NCBI RefSeq assembly: GCF_035222375.1
Contig: NW_026946363.1
Span: forward strand, 682,001 to 746,000
Direction: 5' to 3'
DNA length: 64,000 nucleotides
From: Podospora pseudocomata
Taxonomy: Eukaryota; Ascomycota; Sordariomycetes; Sordariales; Podosporaceae
This document shows positions 11,011-22,594 of the stretch, piece by piece. A program made the translations under genes and the position numbers. The notes under the pieces are model-generated. The model had not been told where the DNA came from. It did not search any database and saw nothing but the letters and a program-made list of their open reading frames with translations. The stretch's first letter is position 1, and the number at the start of each line of letters is the position of its first letter.

Positions 11011-12022
11011 GTTTGCCCCGAACTTGACCGACAGTTCGTTTTTGAGGAAGGAATGCCGGGAATCCTTTTACCAACAACATCCCACACGCACATGAACACT
11101 CGGGATACGGATATCGAGGCTCGGATCAGTGTACTCGGACTAGAATCAGCTGAGTGAGAGCCTGGCCAAAAAAAAATGCTGGCTTGCTGTTGCTGCTGCT
11201 GCTGTTTGTTCGGCCGAACACAACAAAAAAAAACCGACATGGGGAACATCTTCTACACAACAGGCAGGTGCAATTCTAGTCACTCCGCATCATTTTGTTG
11301 GTACGAGATTTCTTTTTCGACTGATGAGTGAGGTCAGCACCGTTTCTCTTGGCCCCCGTTTTGTGGTCTTTTTTGTCATCAGCGCAGGGTTGCGTTGCAT
11401 GCGGCTCAGTTGCTTTAAGATGACGCCAATATGGAGTCCCAAACCAGGGGAAATCGATAGCGCGCGAAGCTTGGGGGGAAGTTCTCGAAGGCAAATAGCT
11501 TACACATGTTCCCAATACTACTAGTAGCGAGGCAATTGCCTAGAAACAAGTTCCTTGCATCTCGTTTTCAGTTTGAAAAGGCTTTTATACATGTGAATGG
11601 CATGGTGGCATGGTGGTTGTAGAGAATAAGAGGTGAGGTCACTCGGCAACAGCTCCCCAAAACTTTGGATCGGACAGAAGCGAGCGAGAGCGGAACCGGG
11701 CGCAGGGTGAGGTGGCGGTGGAAGTGGAATCATATTGCTCCGTAGTGGACCCTTTTCTCACGGGGTTCTCACAAGGGCTTGGTAGGGTAGAGCGGGCCTG
11801 GACATATTTGCAAGCTAAGACCGAGGCTGCTAAAAGACCATCAGCGATAAATCTCGAACGTTTTCAAGATGTGTCCAATCTGCTTCAATTGCTTCTCAGC
11901 CAGCTTCTCAATCTCAGCACTATCCTTTTAGCTCTCGTGACAGTGTCTTGTCTTGATGAATCCTATTTTTGTCGTCCACAGCGTCGGGATTTTTTTTCTG
12001 GACGGTTTCTGGTTTCCGGGTA

Positions 12023-12046
12023 AACTTGGCAACTTGGCAACTTGGC
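12023..12046. repeat. short tandem repeat, AACTTGGC x3
   Basis: There are three perfect head-to-tail copies of an 8-bp unit, followed by AAGC. It is intergenic and probably a simple slippage repeat. Confidence 0.8.
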
Positions 12047-13941
12047 AAGCTTCGCGGGACGAGGATGATCAACCAGCAGGCGCGACCCTGGGAGTTGGAC
12101 CTGTTGTGGTGATATCGAACTCTTGGCAAGCTATCTTCCAAGCAGGCAGCGCAAACACATGGCCCGACATGGATCTGATGTGGGGGTTTGAGGACGTTAG
12201 GCATCTTGGGGTCATCTCGATACGAGAAGGACAAGCAAATAAACCCCTCTTTAGCAGGTGCGGGTTTGAGAATAAAGTCCAGGGAACTCATGGTGGGTTT
12301 ATAGCGCACACACATAGTGTCTGTGTACCACGGGAATTGTTTCTTCAAACAGCAAAGGCCAAAAAGGGGAAATAAAGTTTGACATGTCTTGGTCTTGTGC
12401 GATGTTACATGCTTCACGCTGCCAGGCTGGCCGACTGACTTCAATATCTCGTATGTGAGAAAAAAAGAAAGAGGAGAAGAAAAAAAGAAGGGTCCAAGGG
12501 AAAGCAAGATTGTCAGCTGAGCTGATCTGCAGGATGCACGCCATGCAGTAAAATATTGACAGTGTGCAGCATCTTCTTCACCTTGTGCCCGGGCGAGGGA
12601 CAAATCAGGAGCAAAGTTCTGTCTCATTGAGACACACGAGGTTGGGTTTGACGGTGCGTGAGCCTCGAGATGGATAAACAACATCCAATTTTGCCATGTT
12701 TTCCATCAGTTTGGTCTACTGTGGCTACCTGTGGCGCCCCCGTCACAACTTCCATCGCTAACACGCGGGGTTGGGTGTGTGACGTAGGGCCGGTTTTTCG
12801 GGTGTGATGGGATGGAAGGAAAATTAGAAGGAAGGGAGAAGAGACAGACACAGGGAACGCCGTGCCAGCCACGCCCTTTTGGCTTTTTCTAGACATTGCT
12901 CCGAATCATATCCCGCACCCGATGCCGTCCCGATCGAAAAGCAGCCGCATTTTTCTTCTTTTGTTTGTGAACAATTTACCGTCCTTGCAGCCAGGGCGGC
13001 ATTGCATCGCATCGCATCCAGCCATGGAAAACGGTTCCCATCTCGCATTTATCACTGAGGCCAGGCCGAAGGATACGAACATGACAACAATTACGTTCAA
13101 TACGAACTTCCACCGCTACTACCAAGCTGACCTGCTGCTTGCTCATTGGACAAACCTTGCGAACAGGCAGTTGGTGGTGAGTGATATCAGAGGATACTAA
13201 CGGTCATGATATGCACCTCTTCGGCGACTATGCCGCATGTTGCCCCGGCCGTTGGTTTTCAACTGTAAGATCTAACTCCGAGTCGGGTATAACTGGAGAC
13301 AATCAGGTGCCGCAACCGCCCTTCCAACCGTTGCACTCACGTCAGAATCTTGGAAGTCCGTAAGGCAGAACACTGCGAAAAGAGCAGCATTGATCTTTTG
13401 ATATTCGGGGAAATGGCATGCGGCGTCCGCCCGGGCCAACGGTATCGGCCACGTCCGGTGCTTGTCTCCAGAAATAATTGTTCACGTGTAGTCCTCACCG
13501 AGTATTTGTGCAACCAGAGGAGATCACGTCAAGCACTGAGGTGTGGTTCCTGTGCGTTTGCCGAGGGAGCCGCAAGTGTTGGCTCTAGTAGGGATCCCAA
13601 CTGTCGATGTCTTGGTGTTTCTCTCCGTTTTTGGACCTTGTGGTCTTGGCTTGTTTCTGCACTAGCGCCGTCCATGTGCTCCGTCTTGGAATACTCCGTT
13701 TATGTGGAACAAGTGGACTGACCCAATGGAGTGACCCTCTCTTGATCCTTATTGTGCTGGGGAAAGAAAAAAAGGGCGAGAAGCACCATGAGTTGGCACT
13801 GGACTGAGTGGACCGTTTTCGTGACTGTCCTCAGACCCGATCGGTGACCGTCCGGATCTTGGGGTATCCCTATGCGCCGCCATCCTATTCCCCTTACTCA
13901 TTTCATGGAGTCTCAAGCGGGATCAGGGGTGTTGTCTTGAA

Positions 13942-13949
13942 GATATAAG
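13942..13949 (+). promoter_or_regulatory. TATA-like box for chitin deacetylase gene
   Basis: GATATAAG lies about 155 bases upstream of the ATG at 14099, in the pyrimidine-rich promoter of a secreted-enzyme gene. The placement is plausible but unproven. Confidence 0.35.
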
Positions 13950-14035
13950 AAAGATGGCGGCCCTTACCTCGTCCTACCCCAATCCACCTTCATCATCAGC
14001 CCTTGCCTCTCCCCGTCTGCTTGGAAGGTGTTGAG

Positions 14036-14049
14036 ACAGTATATACTGT
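14036..14049. promoter_or_regulatory. perfect 14-bp palindrome ACAGTATATACTGT
   Basis: This fully self-complementary site lies 50 bases before the chitin deacetylase start codon. It could be a dimeric-factor binding site or a leader hairpin; chance is also possible. No known factor is assigned. Confidence 0.3.
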
Positions 14050-14098
14050 TGTTGTTGTCACTGTCCATTCTTCACGACTTCACGAGACCATCGACAAT

Positions 14099-15350
14099 AT
14101 GATCAACGTACCAGTGACCCTTCTCTCGCTGTCGGCGGTAGCCACGGCTGCTGTTTTGGCCGATGCCAACTCCCAGTCTACCAGCCCTAACCCAAGCCCA
14201 CGACAACATGCCAGAGATACACTCCAGAAGCGTGCCAACTGCGGTGCTGGCATTGGAAACTGCCCTTCCGGTCAATGCTGCTCTCAATACGGCTGGTGTG
14301 GCGTCACCTCTGAACATTGTGGAACTGGTTGCCAAAGCGGCTTTGGAACCTGTACAGGTGGTGGAGGTGGAAACAATGAAGAAACTCTGTCGACTCCTCG
14401 GCCAAAATTTGGAAGCATCCCCTATGGTAAGCCCCTCTCTGAGATAATTTGAAAACATAAAAACAAAATGACTTACACTTTTCAAAGGCGTCACCATCAC
14501 CAACTGCAACGCCGCGGGCACCATCGCCCTCACGTTCGACGATGGCCCCTTCCTCTACACCAACCAGCTCCTTGACCTCCTCGCCCAGCAGCAAGTCAAG
14601 GCCACCTTCTTCACCAACGGCCTCAACTGGGGAGACGCAACCCAAGCACCATACCCCGATGTCCTGCGCCGCATTGTAAACGACGGCCACCAGCTCGGCT
14701 CCCACACCTACAACCACCCAGACCTCAACACCCTCACCACCGCCGCCCGCAGAAGCAACATGGCGCAAAACGAAAAGATCTTCAAGGACGCCCTCGGCGG
14801 GTACTTCCCCACTTACATGCGCCCTCCTTATGGCAGCTGCACCGGCCAGTGCCTCACCGACCTGGGCAACCTCGGCTATCACGTCATCAACTGGAACATC
14901 GACACCCTCGACTACCAAGGCAACATCCCCAACAGCCAAAACATCTTCAACAGCGCCGTCAGCACCAACGCCGCGGCCAACAAGTACATCGCCCTCGCCC
15001 ACGACGTCCACCAGGCGACCGTTCAGCAGCTCGCCCTGGGTTTGATCCAGACCGCCAAGAACAGGGGCTACCGTCTGGTGACTGTCGGCGAGTGCCTTGG
15101 TGATGCTCCCGTCAACTGGTATCGTGATGCCACGACTGGCAATGCTCGCACCGGCGGCGGTGGTGGCAGCGGCGGCAACCCCAACCCCGGCCCCATCACC
15201 TCGACTAATGGTCTCTGCGGCAGCACAAACGGCAATATGAACTGCCTCAACTCTGGGTTCGGTAACTGCTGCTCTCAATGGGGCTTCTGCGGCTCTACCG
15301 CTGAGTACTGCGGTGCCAACTGCCAGCGGGCCTTTGGAAATTGCAATTAG
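14099..15350 (+). CDS. secreted chitin deacetylase with CBM18 at both ends (CE4)
   Basis: Two exons (14099-14426 and 14488-15350; 61-nt intron) give about 396 aa. A signal peptide ([21 protein letters not shown]) precedes a possible KR processing site and an N-terminal chitin-binding hevein-like CBM18 ([21 protein letters not shown]). The polysaccharide deacetylase domain follows, with the metal-site motifs [15 protein letters not shown] and RPPYG. After a Gly/Asn/Pro-rich linker comes a second CBM18 (CCSQWGFCG) that ends at the C-terminus. CE4 enzymes of this build remove acetyl groups from chitin to give chitosan, in wall remodelling or in hiding hyphae from plant or animal chitin sensors. 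The start was chosen because it opens directly into the signal peptide. Confidence 0.95.
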
Positions 15351-16185
15351 CTGATATAAGAGTATATATATGTCCGCGGGGACAATGGGGTTTTCAATGG
15401 GTTTTCAACGGGTTTTTCAGTTAATAAATAATGTTCCTTACATCATGTCCACAAAGTGATGTTGAGCTGTGTTTGCCGAGATAGTGGCGTTCGATTATTG
15501 ATTCTGAAAGAAACCAATGAAAACAACAACAAGTTGAAGGCTGATGCTTGTTCAACCGTAGATAAGGGGAGGGACTTAACGGTTGGCCCAGATGTGGTAG
15601 AAAAGATGAGCTTCCTTGGCGTGGTTGCCTCCGGACGCTGCCATGTTTTGTGTGATTTTGTGATCGCGTCAAAGGACAGCTTTCAAGAGCTGTAAAGGGG
15701 GTGGATGTTTCTCATCCAATGGAACACAAAGAAGAACGCGGTTGCTAACCGAGCAACAAGCTTAGACGCCACGAGAAAGGTTTAATGCAGTGTGCCTGAT
15801 GGGGGCGTCATCTCTTGGTTCGAACTACACAATCAGTCAGCACCTTTTATAGTTTTTACTGGTGGAACCGACTTATACAAACGAGAGCGCCACGCTTACC
15901 TCATTTTCCATATTGCTTACCTGCTGCTTCAGCCTCACCGACGTCATTTGACACTGGGTCCAATCGGCAGGAATTCAAGCCATTTGTACTTTGTAATACC
16001 AATCAGCCGAGAGTCTAGTAGATTCATTGGGTCCGTAGGCGGACAACAAGGGGTTGCGTGGTCACACCGTCATACTATCTCGCAGAGGTATTAGTTCTCG
16101 CCTTTGTCCATGTCCAGGTCGAATATCCCAGAGTCTTTTACGACCATCATCTTGAAAGTTTCAGGCGCTTAGGGACTGACTCACC
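15351..16185. other. intergenic region
   Basis: No gene is supported. It starts with the 3' flank of the deacetylase gene (AT-rich, TATATATAT near 15363) and ends as the promoter of the WSC gene. No clear repeat or RNA gene was seen. Confidence 0.5.
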
Positions 16186-17424
16186 ATGACATATGTAAGT
16201 TTGATTTCCACGTCGTTGCTCCCATCTATAATAAGACCGAGGTTACTGACGTAGGCCAGCAATCCAGTGCCCACTTGCCAATACCCAACCGCGAGCGCAA
16301 CGAAGGCGGCGAGCTAGAGGTTGTGCCATCTCATTGGTATCCTCAAAGACCCATATCCGCTGTACCATATTCCTGGCGTCGAGAGTGGCAGTCACAGGAA
16401 CAATGGCAAGGATACGGCGAAACGGAAGACGACAAGCCCAGCGAATACTCTCAGAGTCGGTACGACCGGAGTGTGAGTGTTTACGAGCCAAAAAAGCAAG
16501 CAGCTCGGCACATGCCAAGACGAAAGATTTGCGGCCTGAACCTTTCGATATTCTTGCTTTCATGTGCTGTGGCCTTGTTGTTTGTGGGCGTTGCTGTTGC
16601 TGCGGCATTGTTGGGGTCCAAAGTTGCCAAGCTTGAAGCCACAATGCCACCAGAAACAACACAACAAGCACGATCTGATGTTGAGTCAAACAAGAATTAT
16701 GTGACGGGGGGGGTTGGCTCAAATGACACCCGTGTGGATGACTTTTTGACGACAAATACCATCTCTGATGGCGAAGAAAGGGGCCACTCCATCACAGGCA
16801 GAAGCGTCAATGCCTCCGTCCAAAAGACGACTGCCAGTACAGCCAAAAGTACGACAGTCAGTGTCAGCACCCGCACGACTGAAAGCACGAGTCAAGACGC
16901 AACCAAAGCGACTGAGGCCAGAACTAGTGTTCTTGTCAGCGAAACTCGATCCGCCCAGGCGAGTATGGTGCCGTCCACGGCAGGAGAAGTGATCAAGGCT
17001 CAGCAAACACCATCGAGAACCATAAGCGCTGTCATCGCAACTGAAACCACCATGATGAAGAAGCGAATTGCTGGGTGGAGCTATGTCGGGTGCTTTGAAG
17101 ATTCCGGGGACCGCATTTTGATGGGTGATTTCAAGCAACGGAACGATATGACAAATAGCCTCTGCGCCAACATCTGTACCGACCAGAGATACAAGTATTT
17201 TGGAACAGAATTCCACCACCGTATGTTTCAACCTCCTTAAGTCCCTGATGAACTCGAGCATTCTGGCTAACAAGGCAATAGAATGCATGTGTGGTGAATC
17301 AGTTTCCAGAATGATACCAGCAGACGACTGGCGCTGTGATAGGGAATGCGGGGGAAATCCTGTTGATGAGGTGTTTGAGCCGTGCGGTGGTGAATGGTTC
17401 ACAAGTTTGTGGGAAAGACAATGA
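16186..17424 (+). CDS. WSC-domain protein with N-terminal TM helix (type-II topology)
   Basis: Three exons: a 9-nt micro-exon 16186-16194 (Met-Thr-Tyr), 16260-17220 and 17282-17424, giving about 370 aa. The micro-exon was chosen because its GTAAGT donor and the CAG acceptor at 16257-16259 (after TTACTGAC) keep the frame. A cytosolic segment of about 90 residues is followed by one TM helix (LSIFLLSCAVALLFVGVAVAAALL), a long Ser/Thr-rich linker and a C-terminal WSC domain (from YVGCFEDSGDR). The WSC domain has all eight Cys and the CMCGES motif across the last intron. WSC domains bind glycans and occur in wall sensors, but those normally have the TM after the WSC. Here the order is reversed and the protein stops right after CGGEW. 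A wall-anchored lectin-like role is inferred. Confidence 0.82.
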
Positions 17425-18040
17425 CCTGAATGGGTGATGCTGGGTTCAGATTGAGCGGTCAAGAGCTGATGCTTTCGGTAAGGTTGTAAGGGAAATAAAC
17501 TTTAACGCCACTTGTTTCAAAATTTCAATAAGTATTAAAGCACAGTCCTCCATACTGCAGTTCTTGTGGTTGCCCTTTGGTGTGACCATGCAGTTCCTTC
17601 CCAATCATACAGGTGACAACAATGCTATGGCTTTGAGCCCTATTCAGTGGATCAGAAAAGCAGATCAAACAGCTTTGCTCTTCTATCCACAAAAGGCCTC
17701 CCAAGTGATAATGATACAATCCAGGCTCAAGAAACACCCATCCAAGCCAAAGAATCCTTGATTAAAAACTGGAGAGCTTTCTAACTTTGAATTGGAATCG
17801 CCCCATGAAAAGACGCCCGCAAAATTATTGCTCGCTTTTGCCATTTCGGTCATGTCGTCATTATTCGTTCTGTGGTTCCTCTTCCCTTGCTCCTCCTTCA
17901 TTCGCACCCCACCTTCTCTCTCTCAGCAAACAGACCAGTCTGTCAGCCACAGACAAGATAATTGTCTTCTACTTGCCCCAAAGTCCAATCTGTAGAGCAC
18001 ACCCAGCACACCCAGCACCTCACCCCGTTCATCTGATGTC
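17425..18040. other. intergenic region between convergent genes
   Basis: This is the shared 3' flank of the WSC gene (plus) and the bZIP gene (minus). No coding signal was seen. Confidence 0.5.
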
Positions 18041-19738
18041 CTAATTCTCCTCAGTATCAACCACCCCATAGTAGTCCCCACCCTTGAAATCCTCACTGTT
18101 TCCAGTTATCGGCGACGTCATCGTCGGCGTCGTCATTGCCGTCGTCGTCGTCGTTATTATCGTCCCAGGTGTACTGAGACCCCAGGACTTAATACTCCCC
18201 CCACTACTCCCACCACCCACACTACTCCCCTCATAATCAAGCCCCCCTTGACCACCCCCCATCATCCCAACCTCCATTATCCTTCCCGTCGTCGGTGGTG
18301 GGCCACCCCTCAACCCAGAATAAACCTGCCGCGCTGCATGAGCCAAATAAGCCTGGATCAACGGACAGTCACAATCCGCGTGCTTCAACACCTCATTCTT
18401 CAAGTTATACACCTCCTCCCTCAATTGTCCCACGCTGGTCAACAAGCTCTTTCTCCGACTGCTAATCTCTTGCTCTTCTGCCTCTAGCTGGGCGGCGGCG
18501 GCCTGAGTCTTGACTCTGTACCGGATCGCGGCTTGTCGGTTGCGGGAGCGGAGGTTGGTCCCTTCGGCGGTGCTGTTGTTGTTGTCGTTGGCTCCAGAGA
18601 CGGAGCCTCGTGGTCGTTTTTTGAGTTGTTGTTCTTGTTGTTGTCTTGTACCATCGTCGCCAGTTTCGGTGGGGTGGGAGACGCCAGTTGGTGTTTGTTT
18701 GCCGGGGTAGGCAGATGAGAATGCTAGGCTTCCAGCGGTTGTGAGTATTGTGGCCGGGGAGAGGATGCTGCTGGGAGCACTGGTGGAGCTTAGGGTTAAG
18801 GGCTGGCCTGGGGGAAAGTTCACGTCGTGTTTAGGTGGGCGGCCTCGCCGGCGTTTCGGGGGCACAACGAGTGTAAAATCCTGTCTGCGAGTCAAGCTTG
18901 TGGAGTGGGCGGCGGGTGTTGCTATTACTGCTGCTGGTGATGGGTGCGTCTCCGGTATTGGGGCTCCTATGTTGTCGTAGTTATGATCGATTGTGAGCCC
19001 GTGGTTGGACTGCTGTGCGTTAAGTACCAATCCGTGTTGATGTTGAAGACAGTAAGGTGTCGGCGGGGGGACTGAGTTCAGATTCAATTGAGGTTGACCG
19101 ACGGGTCCAGTCAAAGAGTACGCCGACTCATTTCGGGCGTGAAGGTAAGAAGCGTCATACGTATTTTGGCGTTTTACAGGGTCGGCGGTATTGGAATAAT
19201 CAGAAAAGAAGCTCGGCGGGTTATCGGAGGAAAGCCGTGCTGTTGGGGAAACGACGCTGCTTTGAGAGGCATGCGGTGGAAGCCAAAAAGGCGGCGCAGC
19301 TGGGTGAGAAGAGCGCTGTTCCTGGTCTAACTCTATATTTGTGTTGAAGACATGGGAGAGTTCAGACGTTGACCAATTTAGCGGTCCGTGGTTCTGGTAG
19401 AGCGCGACGGGAGCGTTATCCAGCTCATCGAAGGTGCCGGGAGCGTTATCCAGCCCATCGAAGGTGCCGGGAGCGTTATCCAATCCATTGAAGGTGTCGC
19501 TAAGGGCGGATGGCCAGTTATCGCAGTGGTGCCCATCATAGCTTATGCCACTTTGTGGGACTCCGCTCGTGGGAAAGGCGGGTGCTGTGGAAGAGAAGCC
19601 GTCGCCCTGAGAAACGTCGGCGGATAAGGAAAAGACTGAAGGAGTCCGCGACGTACTGAGGCCCTCCTGGCCGTCGTTCATTGGACTTGGGGTCAATGGA
19701 GGTGTGGTATATATTGGGTGGCAGCCTGAACTCGCCAC
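18041..19738 (-). CDS. ATF/CREB-like bZIP transcription factor with AT-hook-like motif
   Basis: One exon encodes 565 aa. The basic region and zipper sit near residues 395-455: RSRNRQAAIRYRVKTQ, with the bZIP signature Asn and Arg, then leucine-heptad spacing to LREEVYNLKNEVLKHADCDC. This last stretch, followed by PLIQAYLAHAAR, is a hallmark of fungal ATF/CREB-type factors. An AT-hook-like RRGRPPK lies near residue 290. The rest is Ser/Thr/Pro/Gln/Asn-rich and disordered, with three tandem 10-residue repeats near residues 80-110. After the zipper there is a Gly/Ser/Thr-rich tail. Such factors bind CRE-like sites in the nucleus and often control stress responses, development or secondary metabolism. 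The targets here are unknown. Confidence 0.88.
   Translation of the reverse strand: MASSGCHPIYTTPPLTPSPMNDGQEGLSTSRTPSVFSLSADVSQGDGFSSTAPAFPTSGVPQSGISYDGHHCDNWPSALSDTFNGLDNAPGTFDGLDNAPGTFDELDNAPVALYQNHGPLNWSTSELSHVFNTNIELDQEQRSSHPAAPPFWLPPHASQSSVVSPTARLSSDNPPSFFSDYSNTADPVKRQNTYDASYLHARNESAYSLTGPVGQPQLNLNSVPPPTPYCLQHQHGLVLNAQQSNHGLTIDHNYDNIGAPIPETHPSPAAVIATPAAHSTSLTRRQDFTLVVPPKRRRGRPPKHDVNFPPGQPLTLSSTSAPSSILSPATILTTAGSLAFSSAYPGKQTPTGVSHPTETGDDGTRQQQEQQLKKRPRGSVSGANDNNNSTAEGTNLRSRNRQAAIRYRVKTQAAAAQLEAEEQEISSRRKSLLTSVGQLREEVYNLKNEVLKHADCDCPLIQAYLAHAARQVYSGLRGGPPPTTGRIMEVGMMGGGQGGLDYEGSSVGGGSSGGSIKSWGLSTPGTIITTTTTAMTTPTMTSPITGNSEDFKGGDYYGVVDTEEN
19411..19500 (-). repeat. 30-bp coding minisatellite (x3) in the bZIP gene
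   Basis: Three head-to-tail 30-bp copies encode the 10-residue unit [D/E]LDNAP[G/V]T-like (NGLDNAPGTF, DGLDNAPGTF, DELDNAPVA). Copies 1 and 2 on the plus strand differ at one base, so the array is young and probably varies in copy number between strains. Confidence 0.9.
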
Positions 19739-22058
19739 TTTGGTTTGGCCAGGTTGCTCCGGGCATCGGTTTCGAGTTGCCAGGCCAGCATCTAACAGCT
19801 CGACTTGAATACCGAGTCAGCGGGCGCTTTGAAGCGGACGAGAAGTGGTATACCGCGCGAGTGCGCGCCTGGTCAAGGCCCAAGGATCAACAAGTGGTGG
19901 GCCAAGGAACGGAGCCGAACTGAATTTCTTGGATGAGACTGGAACCAGAGAGGGGTGCATAGGTAGACAAGCAATGACAAGCGGTTGATGATAGGTCTCG
20001 GCGGCAACACTTGCCCCAGCAAGTGGAGAGGAGTTTGGGGCTATCTCGGACTGGACATGGCTGGACTCCCATACATATGAGTGCACTGTTATCAGCCGAC
20101 TAGATACCATTCCTGGTAGTTGTGGCATTGCATAAGTCATGACATTTCTCAAGCACTATTGAGATGAACTCTACATATTGCCGCCATGCCGGGTGCAAAT
20201 TATCGAAGGCGAGGCTCGTCATCATAAGCCCCCCTGTGGCTCGACCGATTTTAGATAAACGGGTTGCATTGGTCAGTCCAGGATGACACCACAGACCTTG
20301 TCTTCTTTGTGTCGTGTGGCTGCGAGGGTGAGAACTGAGAACAGCCAACCAGCTCTCACGGCAGGGACGGGCTGACCAATGGGAGATTCTGGAAGCTCTT
20401 CCTCCAATGGATTGAAGGGGTGCCCTGGGCGGTCCACCAATTGGATGTTCACCCCAGCACGCCCAGCAATGAACATGCAGTGGGGGTCTCTGTCGGTCCG
20501 TTGGTGGACAACTCTCATTCACCACAAGATGATACCAATTCCAGGTTTACTAGGTACATGAATACAATGTGGCATCTCCGAGAAAAATCTGGGAGGTTCT
20601 CACCCTTTTATATCGACTTATTTTGTAAGAGTCAGATACGTAGCTAGCAAGATCGCAACGGTGATCTGCTTGGGAATGACACGGACAGCACAGATCATCC
20701 CGCGTGCTTTAACTTTAGATGTCATGGCTCGTTACGTGAGTCAGCGGGCATTGGTAGTGCTTCCTTGGCAGGCGCTGTCGGCATTTCCTCCAACGTGGAA
20801 CCAGAGGCGAGCGCTCGATACTGTTTGTCATGTGAAGCTCAATTCGAGACCGGTGCTCAAATGTTTTTCCTACTTTGCCAGTGTGAAAACATTGTACGTT
20901 TCGCCAAGCAACTGTGGCCAGGGAGAGATCACCTCAAAGGCGGGGTTGATGCAGACGAGGGGCGAAGATCCCTCGGGCCATACATCTGACAGAATCTTTT
21001 TTTTCACTCTAAGCTCTAGGCTCATGTACATACGTTGTTTCCTTCCATACCAGACGTATCGGCCTTGGACACGTCTTTGTATTTTCCATTGGTACCGTGG
21101 TATCCAAGCCCTTAATAACCATGAATTAACACGTTGTGGTTGAAGAAAAAGTGCCTCTTATCTGTTGCCCGTCGAGATTGAGCTCTGTACATCGAGCCCA
21201 CGGAGATATCCGGCCCCTACATGCAACGACTCAAAAGATAGCAGGTTGTTTAAGGGGTTTGGACCCTTATTTATGGCCGATCAGGAAATTAGCCCCGATC
21301 AGCCAATTGGAAACCTCGCCCATCCTCCGATGAGGTGGCCATTCTGCTTGGCCGATAAATGGAGGGAGCCAGTCTCGAGCTAGTTAAGCAAAACAGTCGA
21401 TGAAGAGGCAAGTCACTTGATTACTCAGCACCCCCTCGCTGGGAATGCAACCTGCCCAATTTCTATGCCACAACAAAGCCGCAAATAACGCCATCAGTGA
21501 CATTCCTAGATGAGGAGATTCAACACCTCACGACAGAGCCTTGAACCCTGAGCCTTGACCACACCCGGGGTCATTTTCTGCTCCATCATGACATTCCATA
21601 TCTAGGCACCTCGGCAGTCTTTATGTGCCTCAATCTTGGAGTCGACAGAAGGCGCAGTTGCTGCTAGCTTCGTGAGCTGAACCATGCTTCAAGCTGGTGG
21701 TCTTGTCTGCGCTAGAGCTTGGCCTTTCTTGACAGCTGCAGCGACCCTTGTTCTTGGATTGAGATTGTGCCGACTGGTCGTGGATCGGAGTTGGGGTTCT
21801 AGACCTTGTTAGGTATCGAGGTCTTGGACGCCGTGCCAACTCCATCACCCTCGTTCCAACTGCAAAGGAAGATACTGGGGAGGAGTGAGTACCAACCTTT
21901 GAGCATCTCACACGCAGCCTGGCCTGGGTTCCTTGCTTTCTGCTTCTCGGTCGTCTTGGCCAGCATGGTTTGTGTACGATGTATCCCACCGGCTACTTGC
22001 CATCTGTTTGCCTCTTGTTGCTGCCGCATAAGTCGAGGGATGTGAACCAATGTGCAGT

Positions 22059-22096
22059 CTCCAAGTGCTCTCCAAGTGCTCTCCAAGTGCTCTCCA
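22059..22096. repeat. 11-bp tandem repeat CTCCAAGTGCT x3.4
   Basis: There are three perfect copies plus a partial fourth (CTCCA). The array is intergenic, about 840 bp upstream of the CFEM-like gene. Perfect copies suggest recent slippage. Confidence 0.85.
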
Positions 22097-22586
22097 TCTT
22101 TATAGAAGACCGGAAAGCTTCCGAGGTTGGGACACCTTACGGCCCTCTCCCACAATTGCGGCATGTGTTGACTAGGTATACCGTCTTCCAACAATGTTTA
22201 TGATTAGGGGAAGTTGAGACGTGAGTGATGCCATGAAGGACGGGGGTGGTGCGGGTGGATAACCTCGAACAGTCCATAAGCCAGCCACAGATGCCACCTA
22301 CATGTTACACCTGCCTCTTCACTGTTCTAGACCCAGAATCTCTCTAAGCTGGCATCAGAAACTATCTCTTGAACCTAGAAATAAGCGTGAACTATGTATT
22401 CTGAGGCCGGATTTGAATACAATTCATTTAAAAGTAAAACCGTACGTTGTATTCCAAGGGTCGGTCTTTACTTGTGAAGGCTTGTTGGGATTATTTTTTA
22501 ATCGGCGTGCCTTATTCGATGCTAACGTAGAGTCAGAGTAAGAAGATCCGAGTATGGATACGGACAAGCAAGAGTCGATGTTGGGT

Positions 22587-22594
22587 TATATAAA
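22587..22594 (+). promoter_or_regulatory. TATATAAA box
   Basis: This is a consensus TATA box about 316 bases upstream of the CFEM-like start at 22903. That would imply a leader of 250 bases or more, so the assignment is tentative. Confidence 0.35.

Larger units (their letters stand above)
11011..14098. other. 3.1-kb gene-poor region
   Basis: No gene is supported. It holds a short CTG run near 11186-11203, a perfect three-copy 8-bp repeat (12023-12046) and several poly-A/T tracts. Open frames on both strands (for example around 11920-12684 minus and 12862-13200 plus) lack family motifs and splice logic. It may be long promoter DNA or non-coding transcription upstream of the chitin deacetylase gene. 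Confidence 0.45.

Noticed and set aside
11920-12684. 254-aa minus-strand frame in the gene desert
   Set aside because: No domain, no signal peptide, no splice logic; composition is like the surrounding non-coding DNA.
14304-15278. 324-aa minus-strand frame
   Set aside because: Shadow of the GC-rich chitin deacetylase gene; Val/Ala/Gly bias is typical of antisense reading.
20661-21143. 160-aa plus-strand frame
   Set aside because: No motif or homologous family recognised, and poor start context.
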